Source: JBMHDW01 sp049889175
GTDB lineage: Bacteria > Pseudomonadota > Gammaproteobacteria > Comchoanobacterales > Comchoanobacteraceae
Direction of reading: 5' to 3'
NCBI GenBank assembly: GCA_049889175.1
Contig: JBMHDW010000006.1
Span: 1-41,385, forward strand
DNA length: 41,385 nt
Part shown: positions 26,382 to 34,831 of the stretch, piece after piece
Layout: each line of letters begins with the position of its first letter
Position numbering within the stretch: position 1 is the stretch's first letter
Program-made: the position numbers and the translations under genes
The notes under the pieces: generated by a model
What the model was told of the DNA's origin: nothing
Seen by the model: only the letters and a program-made list of their open reading frames with translations
Database searches by the model: none

Positions 26382-26984
26382 ATGGATATTGAGCAAAATT
26401 TAGTACCTATGGTTGTAGAAAGTTCTTCGCGAGGAGAGCGATCTTATGATATTTTTTCTAGGCTTCTTAAAGAAAGAATTATCTTCTTGACTGGTCCTAT
26501 AGAAACTCACATGGCAAGTTTGGTTTGTGCTCAGCTATTATTCTTAGAAAGTGATAATCCAGATAAGGATATTTATCTGTATATTAACTCTCCTGGTGGA
26601 GAAGTTGATGCGGGTATGGCTATTTATGATACTATGCAATTTATCAAGCCTGATGTTATGACTGTGTGTACTGGTCTTGCTGCATCCATGGGCTCAATGT
26701 TACTCACGGCTGGAGCAAAGGGCAAGCGTTGTTCACTTAAGCATTCTACCGTGATGATACACCAGGTTTTAGGTGGCTTTAGAGGGCAAGGTTCTGACGT
26801 TGAGATTCATGCTAATCATCTTTTATCCATGAAAAAACGACTTAATAATTTGCTTGTTCAGCATACCGGTAAGGACTATGCTACCATTGAGAGAGACACT
26901 GATCGTGATAATTTTATGACGGCAGATGAAGCACTTGAGTATGGAATTATTGATCGAGTGATTGAAAAGCGTGAGGATGTGTAA
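26382..26984 (+). CDS. clpP: ATP-dependent Clp protease proteolytic subunit
   Basis: A 200-residue serine protease that forms the tetradecameric ClpP barrel. The catalytic triad is visible: Ser102 in GLAASMGSM, His127 in VMIHQ, and by spacing Asp176. YINSPGGEVDAGMAIYDTMQ is a family hallmark. GGAGG six bases upstream sets the ATG and lies in the last codons of tig. clpX follows after 62 nt. Confidence 0.98.
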   Translation: MDIEQNLVPMVVESSSRGERSYDIFSRLLKERIIFLTGPIETHMASLVCAQLLFLESDNPDKDIYLYINSPGGEVDAGMAIYDTMQFIKPDVMTVCTGLAASMGSMLLTAGAKGKRCSLKHSTVMIHQVLGGFRGQGSDVEIHANHLLSMKKRLNNLLVQHTGKDYATIERDTDRDNFMTADEALEYGIIDRVIEKREDV

Positions 26985-27046
26985 TTATTCTCTTGAATAT
27001 TCTTTTTTTGCCACTATATATCCCTTAAGATGTAAGAGGTTTAGAT

Positions 27047-28303
27047 ATGGCAGAACACCAAAATCAAGATAGAAGTTGCTCCTTTTGTGGCAAAAAAGAA
27101 GAGGATGTAACAAAGTTACTGGGGCGCCCATCACTGGGTTTGTATATTTGCGATGAATGTATTGTAAAATGCCAACAAGCGATCGATAAGGACAAGGTGT
27201 CAGGTCAAATTCTTGGTGATCAGCCGTTGCCAAAGCCTGAAGATATCAAGCAAACATTAGATGATTATGTGATTGCTCAGCAAGATGCAAAAAAAACACT
27301 ATCAGTGGCGGTTTACAATCACTACAAGAGGTTAACACTTAAAAGTGATGATGGTGTAGAGCTTACAAAAAGTAATATTTTAATGATTGGGCCAACAGGA
27401 ACAGGGAAAACATTATTGGCTCAGTCACTTGCCAGAAAGCTCAATGTGCCATTTGCTATAGCTGATGCTACCACGTTAACTGAAGCAGGTTATGTGGGTG
27501 AGGATGTCGAAAGTGTTATCCATAAACTTTTGGTAAATGCTGAGTTTGATGTTGAGCGTGCAGAGCGCGGTATTATTTACATTGATGAGATTGATAAAAT
27601 TACGCGAAAGAGTGAGAATCCTTCAATAACCCGTGATGTATCAGGTGAAGGTGTGCAACAAGCATTATTAAAGCTTATCGAAGGTTCTGTTGTTTCTGTG
27701 CCACCCCAGGGAGGTCGCAAAAATCCTTCTGGAGGCGATCATGTTCAAGTTGACACTAAGGATATTTTATTCATATGTGGCGGTGCATTTTCAGGGCTTG
27801 ATAAAATGATTCTTAATCGTACTGAAAAGTCAGGTATTGGTTTCTCTGCTCAAGTAGCAAACATAGAAAAAATAAAAAATCATGACCAAATTATTTCTAG
27901 GTTAGAGCCAGATGACTTGGTGAAGTATGGTCTTATTCCTGAGTTTATTGGTCGTTTGCCAGTTATTGCGACGCTACAGCAACTTGATATTCAGGTATTG
28001 ATATCTATTTTAACAGAGCCTAAAAATGCATTAGTTAAACAATATAAAAAAATATTTAATGCAGAAGATGTTGTTTTAGATTTTGAGGCAGATGCACTAA
28101 GTGCTATTGCCAATCAAGCGCTAAAGAGACAGACAGGAGCTCGAGGTCTGCGCTCGGTGTTAGAAAATATTTTATTAAATACAATGTATCAAATGCCTTC
28201 AATGAAAACGTTAAAACGAGTTGTTATTGACCGAAATGTTGTAGAGCAAAAGACAGAACCACAATTGGAATTTTATGGAAAAGATAAAAAAGCAGCCGAA
28301 TAA
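27047..28303 (+). CDS. clpX: Clp protease ATPase subunit ClpX
   Basis: A 418-residue AAA+ unfoldase that feeds ClpP. The N-terminal zinc-binding domain has Cys11, Cys14, Cys35 and Cys38; Walker A is GPTGTGKT (115-122), Walker B is IIYIDEIDK, and the pore region and RKNPSG segment that contacts ClpP are intact. Length near E. coli (424). AGAGG lies seven bases before the ATG. The 3' end overlaps lon by 29 nt. Confidence 0.98.
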   Translation: MAEHQNQDRSCSFCGKKEEDVTKLLGRPSLGLYICDECIVKCQQAIDKDKVSGQILGDQPLPKPEDIKQTLDDYVIAQQDAKKTLSVAVYNHYKRLTLKSDDGVELTKSNILMIGPTGTGKTLLAQSLARKLNVPFAIADATTLTEAGYVGEDVESVIHKLLVNAEFDVERAERGIIYIDEIDKITRKSENPSITRDVSGEGVQQALLKLIEGSVVSVPPQGGRKNPSGGDHVQVDTKDILFICGGAFSGLDKMILNRTEKSGIGFSAQVANIEKIKNHDQIISRLEPDDLVKYGLIPEFIGRLPVIATLQQLDIQVLISILTEPKNALVKQYKKIFNAEDVVLDFEADALSAIANQALKRQTGARGLRSVLENILLNTMYQMPSMKTLKRVVIDRNVVEQKTEPQLEFYGKDKKAAE

Positions 28304-30602
28304 TCAGCAGTCATCAAACGATAAACAGTTTTTGCTTTTGCCACTGAGAGATGTTGTTGTTTTCCCCAATACTATTTTACCACTTTTTGTTGGGCGAAAA
28401 AAATCTGTAGAGGCTGTCGAGCTTGCCATAAAAAACGACCTTCACATTTTTGTGGCAACTCAAAAAGAGGTTCATGAAGATTCTCCTGGAGAAAAGGATA
28501 TATACTCAGTGGGTTGTTTGGTCCGTATTCTAGAAATTCTTAAAATGCCAGATAAAACAATGAAAATTGTTGTTGAAGGTGTCGCTCGAGCAGAAATTAG
28601 TAGCTTTGTAGAGGAAGGAAGTATTAACTCGGTTCGTGTTGAAGAATTAGTAGTTGACTCATTGGAGAGTCATCAGCATGAGGTCTGGTGTGAAGCTTTG
28701 AAGAATGAATTTCATAAATATGATCGATTGAATCAGTCAAATATTTCAGATGAATATGACTTGTTTAAGGGCATTCATGATGTAGGTTTGCTCGCCGACT
28801 TAATGATATCACAACTTGCTATCAGTGCTGAACAAAAACAAAAGGTGTTAGAAACCGTTGATCTGGTGAAGCGAGCTGAAGTTGTAATGATGTCATTAAA
28901 GCGCGAAATGGAATGGATGGAGGTCTCTAAGCGTGTCCACGAAAAAGTTGAGAATAGAATTAGAAAAGATCAAAAAAATTATATTCGACGAGAGAAATTA
29001 AAGGTACTCCAAGAGGAGCTTGGTGATGATGGTGCAGATGATATTGGTGAATATGCTCCGTTAGAGAAAAAATTGAAATCATTGAAGTTGAGTTCAGATA
29101 CAAAAGACCGAATTTTTTCTGAGTTAAAGAAGTTAAAAATGATGCCTTCTATTTCTTCAGAAGCCACAGTAATCCGTAATTTTTTAGATTTGATTGTCGA
29201 GTTGCCATGGCAAAAAAAGGCGCGTTTAAATCGAAGTTTGATTAAAGCTGAACGTCAATTGGATGATGATCATTATGGATTGGAAAAGGTTAAACAAAGA
29301 GTCCTTGAGCAACTTGCTGTACAAAACCGTGTTAAGTCAATCAAGGGGCCTATTTTATGTTTGGTGGGTCCACCTGGTGTTGGTAAAACATCGATGGGTC
29401 AGTCTATGGCTAAGGCTTTAGGCCGTCCTTTTGTTCGAGTATCTTTGGGGGGGATTCGCGATGAGAGTGAAATCCGTGGTCATCGTCGAACGTATATTGG
29501 TGCAATGCCAGGAAGAATAGTCAAAGCAATGAAGCGTGCTCAAGTAACTAATCCACTGATTATGCTTGATGAGATTGATAAAATTGGCATGGATTATCGC
29601 GGTGATCCCGCTGCTGCTCTTCTTGAAGTTTTGGATCCTGAGCAAAACAAGGCTTTTAACGATCATTATTTAGAGGTTGATTATGACTTATCTGATGTAA
29701 TGTTTGTGACAACTGCTAATTCAACTGAGATTCCGCCAGCTTTAATCGATCGTATGGAGCTGATAGAGGTTAGTGGTTATACAGAAGATGAAAAAATGCA
29801 CATTGCTAAGAAGCATTTAATACCATTGATTAAGAAGGACTTTGGTTTAGGTGAACAAGAATTGGTATTGAATGATGCGTTTATTGTTTCAATCATACAG
29901 CAATATACTCGTGAACCAGGTGTTAGGGGATTGAAAAGAACATTGGCAAAGATGTATCGAAAATTGTTATTTAAAGTCGGTAAGAAAGAAGAAATTATAA
30001 TGAATGAGTCTTTGCTTCAAGATGTTTTGGGTGCGCCAAAATTTGAACCTGGGGCCTCACAAAAACAATCTCAAGTAGGTGTTGTTCAGGGGCTATGTTG
30101 GACGCCATCAGGTGGTGACATATTGGTGATTGAAGGTTTGTCTGTTCCGGGGACTGGTAAGCTGGTAGTAACAGGTAATTTGGGTGATGTTATGAAGGAG
30201 TCGAGTACAGCTGCACAGTCACTGATCCAAAGTATGTATAAAGATCATTCAGAGTTTTTTAAGACGCACGATATCCATTTGCATGTCCCTGAAGGAGCTA
30301 TTCCTAAAGAAGGACCAAGTGCTGGCATTGCTATGTGTTCAGTAATTGCATCCATCGTGACTCAAAAACCATTGCGTCATGATGTGGCCATGACCGGCGA
30401 GATTACCCTCAGAGGGGATGTTTTGCCTATTGGTGGTGTTAAAGAAAAGGTACTTGCGGCTCATCGTGGTGGTATTAAAGTTGTGGTCTTACCTGAAAAA
30501 AATCGTAAAGATTTTGATGAGATACCCGAAGAAGTGCGTCAATCATTGAAGTTTGTTTGGGTCAAGCATTTAAAAGATGTTTTATCTGTAATTTTATCTT
30601 AA
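28275..30602 (+). CDS. lon: ATP-dependent protease Lon
   Basis: A 775-residue AAA+ serine protease for damaged and regulatory proteins. The N-terminal LON domain starts LLPLRDVVVFPN, Walker A is GPPGVGKT (residues 365-372), and the C-terminal protease domain has Ser682 in PKEGPSAG and Lys725 in GGVKEKV, with the spacing of the E. coli dyad (679/722). Length is close to E. coli (784). The ATG lies 29 nt inside clpX; there is no Met nearby downstream, so the overlap is probably real and couples the two. The 100 nt after lon hold no terminator I can see. Confidence 0.97.
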   Translation: MEKIKKQPNNQQSSNDKQFLLLPLRDVVVFPNTILPLFVGRKKSVEAVELAIKNDLHIFVATQKEVHEDSPGEKDIYSVGCLVRILEILKMPDKTMKIVVEGVARAEISSFVEEGSINSVRVEELVVDSLESHQHEVWCEALKNEFHKYDRLNQSNISDEYDLFKGIHDVGLLADLMISQLAISAEQKQKVLETVDLVKRAEVVMMSLKREMEWMEVSKRVHEKVENRIRKDQKNYIRREKLKVLQEELGDDGADDIGEYAPLEKKLKSLKLSSDTKDRIFSELKKLKMMPSISSEATVIRNFLDLIVELPWQKKARLNRSLIKAERQLDDDHYGLEKVKQRVLEQLAVQNRVKSIKGPILCLVGPPGVGKTSMGQSMAKALGRPFVRVSLGGIRDESEIRGHRRTYIGAMPGRIVKAMKRAQVTNPLIMLDEIDKIGMDYRGDPAAALLEVLDPEQNKAFNDHYLEVDYDLSDVMFVTTANSTEIPPALIDRMELIEVSGYTEDEKMHIAKKHLIPLIKKDFGLGEQELVLNDAFIVSIIQQYTREPGVRGLKRTLAKMYRKLLFKVGKKEEIIMNESLLQDVLGAPKFEPGASQKQSQVGVVQGLCWTPSGGDILVIEGLSVPGTGKLVVTGNLGDVMKESSTAAQSLIQSMYKDHSEFFKTHDIHLHVPEGAIPKEGPSAGIAMCSVIASIVTQKPLRHDVAMTGEITLRGDVLPIGGVKEKVLAAHRGGIKVVVLPEKNRKDFDEIPEEVRQSLKFVWVKHLKDVLSVILS

Positions 30603-30647
30603 TATTATCTTAATTATATATGTTATATGCATTTTTTCCTCATTTTC

Positions 30648-30676
30648 TTGCATTTTTGGTAAAAATAGTGTAGGAT
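30648..30676 (+). promoter_or_regulatory. Promoter of the CPBP protease-ABC exporter pair
   Basis: TTGCAT (30648-30653), a 17-nt spacer and TAGGAT (30671-30676). The predicted start near 30683 leaves a leader of about 20 nt that contains AGGA before the ATG. Confidence 0.5.
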
Positions 30677-30704
30677 TTATGTTATTGTATTTTAGGAAAA
30701 AAAT

Positions 30705-32042
30705 ATGACTCATGAAATAATTGAAACATATAGTGCTGGCCAGTGGATTGCTCTTCCCTATGCACCATCTAGTGAAGCTTCCCTGAAGTATAAGGTTATT
30801 TCTGGTTATGTTGCATGTTATCAAGATCAATATCAGCCACTCACTGAAATGTCTGATAGTCAATCTTATGCCAGTATTCAGCTTGTAGGTGAGTATTATC
30901 CAGAAAAAAACAACAGAAGCATTATCTACAAAGATAATTATTCCAGCAATGACGGTTATTATAATTTATATGGTCTGCGTGCTCAAACAGAGGTTAAGAT
31001 CATTAAGATTAAAGATGAATTGAAACCAGTCGAATTAGTCGCTATTAGGCACAGCGATGATCAATATACACTTAATAGTATTAAGCTTAAAGAGTTAAGT
31101 ACTAATGCATTTACAAATATTCTAGTCATGATCATGTTAATGGTTGTTTCAGCTAGGGTTATGATTTCAATACCACATTTACCATCAACTGTATTTTTGG
31201 CATTTAATATTACCATGGTTTTATTGTGTCTTCATTGTTGTATGGCTGTTATTAGAGCCTATGGATCGGATGAGATTAAGTTTGGTTTCAATATGAAACA
31301 TACAACACTATTAGGTGGACTGATATCAGGTATTCTATGGTCTATTCCTATTGTGGCCACAATGGGGCTGATTAAACTCATTTATATGCCTGGTATGTGG
31401 TTAACACTAGCTGCTAATTTATCAGAAACGCTAATATATTTAACGATTAGTGTTCCTATTCAGGAAATAGTTGCCCGAGGTGTGTTGCAAACAGTACTAG
31501 TTAAGTTATTTTCGCATGTAGAACACTTAGGGGATTATTCAGAGTGGTCAGCATTAATTATGGCAAATCTACTGTTTACTGTTGCACACTTGCATTTGGG
31601 GCTAGGTTTCTCTCTCGCAAGTATGATGTGTGGGTTTGTATGGGGCTATTTATTTAAAGAAAGTAAGTCATTACTAGCTCCAATTGTATCACATTTTATC
31701 GCTGGTTTTATACTGTGTGCTTGGGATATGGGAGCAGTGCTTCAGCATATGGCAATGGCACAACATTTTTCAGCATACACACATTTCGTATTGGCTAATC
31801 CATGGGGAGTGAGTGCTATCATCTTTGGACTGTTTGTTATTATTTTGCAGTCTAGTGATGTTACAAAGCTAAATATTTTTAGTAATGTTAATGATCAGAA
31901 CCTGCTTTCAGTCAATAAAAACCAACAGAGTATTCGTTCAAGCTACTTAGTCGCTTGTGATGATAAGCTTGCATCGTTAAATGATAGATACCAATCACCA
32001 GCTACTGATGAGAGTATAGTAGCAGGCAAAGCTATAGCATGA
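30705..32042 (+). CDS. CPBP-family (CAAX-like) intramembrane protease with a beta-rich N-terminal domain
   Basis: A 445-residue protein. Residues 1-130 are soluble and beta-rich, with GQWIALP...YKVISGYVACY and LVGEYYP, reminiscent of a cyclic-nucleotide-binding-like beta-roll (tentative). From residue ~138 there are about eight membrane helices holding CPBP motifs: QEIVARG (253-259, where the family has EExxxRG), FTVAH (291-295) and SHFIAG with His330. The first motif Glu is Gln253 and the usual Asn after the last His is Gly334. Similar Q-E-x-x-x-R forms occur in relatives as far as I recall, so activity is undecided. CPBP proteins include prenyl-protein and bacteriocin proteases. A 60-residue polar tail ends the protein. 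Its stop overlaps the ABC exporter start (ATGA), implying a joint role. Confidence 0.7.
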   Translation: MTHEIIETYSAGQWIALPYAPSSEASLKYKVISGYVACYQDQYQPLTEMSDSQSYASIQLVGEYYPEKNNRSIIYKDNYSSNDGYYNLYGLRAQTEVKIIKIKDELKPVELVAIRHSDDQYTLNSIKLKELSTNAFTNILVMIMLMVVSARVMISIPHLPSTVFLAFNITMVLLCLHCCMAVIRAYGSDEIKFGFNMKHTTLLGGLISGILWSIPIVATMGLIKLIYMPGMWLTLAANLSETLIYLTISVPIQEIVARGVLQTVLVKLFSHVEHLGDYSEWSALIMANLLFTVAHLHLGLGFSLASMMCGFVWGYLFKESKSLLAPIVSHFIAGFILCAWDMGAVLQHMAMAQHFSAYTHFVLANPWGVSAIIFGLFVIILQSSDVTKLNIFSNVNDQNLLSVNKNQQSIRSSYLVACDDKLASLNDRYQSPATDESIVAGKAIA

Positions 32043-33715
32043 TCAAATATATTCGTCGATATCGATTGATCGCATTTCTGGCGCTGATATTTTTAATTTT
32101 AGCAGCCATAATCACATTAAGCTTACCAGTATTTTTTAGACAATTAATTGACCAATCAAGCATTCCTGTTTTAGGTTCGGTTATCATTGTTATTGGGTTT
32201 TCTTTGGCGTCATCACTTAGGTTTTTTACAGTATCTTGGCTTGGTGAACGAATCATGAATGATATTCGCAAGGATTTTTTCAAGCATACGATGTCACTAC
32301 CAATATCATTTCATGATCAAAATCATAGTGGTCAATTGGTTTCCAGGATGATGTCAGATACATTACTCATTGAACGTGTTGTGGGGACAAGTCTATCACT
32401 GGCCATTCGAAATGCGATATTGGTGATCGGATCAATGTTTCTGTTGTTTATTACTTCATGGCATTTAGCACTTTTAGTATTGGCAATTGTGGCCTTTATG
32501 CTGCCAATAACCCTATGGATTATTAAGTTATATAAGCAGGTTGCGAGAAAATCCCAGGATGATCTCTCAAATAATAATGCTTCGGCAGCTGAATCATTCT
32601 CAGGCATAAGATTATTCAAAAGCTATCAAACTATTGATCATGAGGTATCTTGGTTTAATGTAAAAGCTGAACAATCGTTTCACAGTGCTGTTAGAAGAAT
32701 TAGAACACGTTCAATATTATCCGCGTTTGTATTATCAGCTTCATTAGGGATGGTACTTATTTTATTTCTTTTGGGTACTTCATGGGGTATTACCTCAGGC
32801 ACTTTGTTTCAGTTTTCATTTTATGCTCTAATTCTAGCTACTGGCTTGGGGAGTCTTTCTGAAGTGTACGGAGATTTAATGCGTGCTACCAGTGCTATGG
32901 CAAGAATTCAAGAGGTCCTAGATGAGCAATGCGTACAGTCAAGTTTAGATTTTAACTCACTAATCGATATTAAAACCCTGACATTAAATAATATTTCTTT
33001 AAAGTATGCTAAGCATGATGTCAATGCGCTATCTGATATTAACCTAACATTTGACGCAGGGAAGTCTTATGCCATCATAGGGCGTTCAGGAAGCGGCAAA
33101 TCTAGTCTGTTCTCAGTCATATCAGGGTTTTATGCGCCCCAACATGGCGATTGCAAAATTAATGGGGAGAAAGTTGATTTAACAACTTGGAAAGAGCGCT
33201 CTCAAAATATTGTTTATGTGCCTCAGGAAACGCGTATTTTTTCACGAACCTTAAGGCAAAACTTCCTAGCCGTAGGCCACTCTATTACAGATAATGATAT
33301 ACTAAAAGCGCTTAAACAAGTTGACTTGATGGGTTGGTTTCAGAGACTTCCTGATGGCCTTAATACTGTTCTTAGTGAGTTGGGTGATGATTTATCTGGT
33401 GGGCAAAAACAAAGAATAGGTTTGGCCCGAGCATTATGTTTAAATCCAGCTATTGTACTACTTGATGAGCCAACAAGCGCTCTCGATGCCCAGCAAGCAA
33501 AAGCAATAAATATGCTTTTTCAACAAAAGTTTAGTCACGCAATACGTATTGTCATTAAGCACCAGTGGGATTCGATGCAGCAATATGATAACATTATAGT
33601 ACTCTCCAATGGTCGAGTTTTATCACAAGGAACACATGATAAGCTCATGAGGCAATGCTCAGAATATCAATCTCAAATGGATATATTGAAAAAAAATGCA
33701 CTTGAAAACGTGTAA
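32039..33715 (+). CDS. ABC exporter half-transporter (permease fused to ATPase)
   Basis: A 558-residue type IV (MsbA/peptide-exporter-like) half-transporter: six membrane helices in residues ~1-290, then the ATPase. Walker A GRSGSGKSS starts at 348, Q-loop at VPQE, signature LSGGQKQ at 452-458, Walker B IVLLDEP with Glu477, and switch His508. All catalytic residues are intact; it should work as a homodimer. There is no N-terminal C39 peptidase domain. It overlaps the CPBP protease gene by four bases. Lipid A export (MsbA) is possible because no other msbA is seen, but the usual neighbour lpxK is absent; peptide or drug export fits equally well. Confidence 0.85.
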   Translation: MIKYIRRYRLIAFLALIFLILAAIITLSLPVFFRQLIDQSSIPVLGSVIIVIGFSLASSLRFFTVSWLGERIMNDIRKDFFKHTMSLPISFHDQNHSGQLVSRMMSDTLLIERVVGTSLSLAIRNAILVIGSMFLLFITSWHLALLVLAIVAFMLPITLWIIKLYKQVARKSQDDLSNNNASAAESFSGIRLFKSYQTIDHEVSWFNVKAEQSFHSAVRRIRTRSILSAFVLSASLGMVLILFLLGTSWGITSGTLFQFSFYALILATGLGSLSEVYGDLMRATSAMARIQEVLDEQCVQSSLDFNSLIDIKTLTLNNISLKYAKHDVNALSDINLTFDAGKSYAIIGRSGSGKSSLFSVISGFYAPQHGDCKINGEKVDLTTWKERSQNIVYVPQETRIFSRTLRQNFLAVGHSITDNDILKALKQVDLMGWFQRLPDGLNTVLSELGDDLSGGQKQRIGLARALCLNPAIVLLDEPTSALDAQQAKAINMLFQQKFSHAIRIVIKHQWDSMQQYDNIIVLSNGRVLSQGTHDKLMRQCSEYQSQMDILKKNALENV

Positions 33716-33762
33716 AATTTGAATATTTAGTTTATAATAAATATATAAATAGGAGGTTTATT

Positions 33763-34074
33763 ATGGATTTATCAATCAAACATGCACATGCAGGTGAAAA
33801 AAACACAACCCTTGAATGGCATTTGGACAAAGAGTACCACGATAAGATTAGCCCGTATGTTGATCATTTAGTAGCGCTTCATTATCATTATCGAACAGAT
33901 AATAAACAGCTTAAAGTAACGGCAGAGTGTGCTTTTAAAGCTCATCATAAAAGTGAGCATATCGAAGTTAGTAGTTATGATCAGTCAGATAGCTCAGCTA
34001 TATCATTAGCAAAGAAGATTTCAAAATTGGTAGTTGACCAAGTTCGATCATACACTGATAAGAGAAATAACTAA
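33763..34074 (+). CDS. hpf: Ribosome hibernation promoting factor-like protein
   Basis: A 103-residue protein with the HPF/RaiA plan of beta-alpha-beta-beta-beta-alpha: MDLSIKHAH as first strand, a helix (TLEWHLDKEYHDKISPYV), three strands (LHYHYRTD, QLKVTAECAFKA, HIEVSSY) and a final basic helix (AISLAKKISKLVVDQVRS). The short HPF type blocks the decoding centre and aids 100S dimer formation in resting cells. AGGAGG seven bases upstream is a strong ribosome binding site. In most Gammaproteobacteria hpf follows lptB-rpoN; here lptB is the convergent neighbour and rpoN is absent, which supports the call. Sequence identity to known HPF is low. Confidence 0.6.
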   Translation: MDLSIKHAHAGEKNTTLEWHLDKEYHDKISPYVDHLVALHYHYRTDNKQLKVTAECAFKAHHKSEHIEVSSYDQSDSSAISLAKKISKLVVDQVRSYTDKRNN

Positions 34075-34088
34075 CTTTTGATGCTTGC

Positions 34089-34823
34089 TTAACGGTCAAA
34101 GGTTGAGCCAAAGTAGTGCTTTTGAGCATCTTTATTGGCAATAATATCGCTTGGACTTCCCTCAGCAATAACTTTCCCTGAAACCATAATGTAGGCTCTA
34201 TCACAAAAAGGAAGCGTATCTCTAACATTATGATCACTAATCATAATGCCAATGTTTTTGTTCTTGAGTTGTGAAATAATTAACTTCATTTCGTGGATGG
34301 ATAAGGGGTCAACACCTGCAAATGGCTCATCTAGAAAGATGAGTTTTGGGTTTTGAGCCATAACTCTTGCAATCTCTAAACGACGTTTTTGGCCGCCAGA
34401 AAGCATTTTACTTTGTGTTAAGCGAGATTCTGTTAAATGGTACTCCTGGAGTAAATCGTCGCACTTTTTTTGGAGTATGCGCTTATCTTGCTTTCCTTTC
34501 TTGGCTAACTCCAAGGCAACTAATATGTTTTCTTCGGTCGTTAAATTTTGAAATACAGATGCTTCTTGGGATAAATAGCCAATGCCAAGCTCACTTCTAC
34601 GGTAAATAGGTACTTTGGTAATGTCTTTTTTGTTAAAAAAAATCTGACCAGAGCTTGGTGAGTTAAGGCCAACCATCATCATGAAAGTGGTTGTTTTACC
34701 CGCACCATTTGGACCAAATAGTCCTACAATTTCCCCACTTGAAAGATCAATATTAACACCTTTAACAATAGTCTTTTGATCAACAGTAAAAGCAAGTTGG
34801 TTGAAGTAAATAGTTTGACTCAT
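34089..34823 (-). CDS. lptB: LPS export ABC transporter ATPase LptB
   Basis: A 244-residue ATPase that powers extraction of LPS from the inner membrane with LptFG. Walker A GPNGAGKTT, signature LSGGQKRRLEIARVM, Walker B LIFLDEPFAGVDP and switch His in SDHNVRDTL are intact; SVFQNLTTEENI is typical of LptB. The ATG at 34823 is chosen; a GTG three codons upstream (34832) would overlap the mltD stop. Together with the LpxH-like gene and TamAB it shows a maintained LPS-bearing outer membrane. The neighbouring lptA/lptC and rpoN are missing from this locus. Confidence 0.95.
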   Translation of the reverse strand: MSQTIYFNQLAFTVDQKTIVKGVNIDLSSGEIVGLFGPNGAGKTTTFMMMVGLNSPSSGQIFFNKKDITKVPIYRRSELGIGYLSQEASVFQNLTTEENILVALELAKKGKQDKRILQKKCDDLLQEYHLTESRLTQSKMLSGGQKRRLEIARVMAQNPKLIFLDEPFAGVDPLSIHEMKLIISQLKNKNIGIMISDHNVRDTLPFCDRAYIMVSGKVIAEGSPSDIIANKDAQKHYFGSTFDR

Positions 34824-34831
34824 AACACTCA

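Noticed and set aside
30594..30863. 89-codon minus-strand frame between lon and the CPBP gene
   Set aside because: It overlaps the CPBP coding start in antisense and the promoter; no ribosome binding site or recognisable domain.
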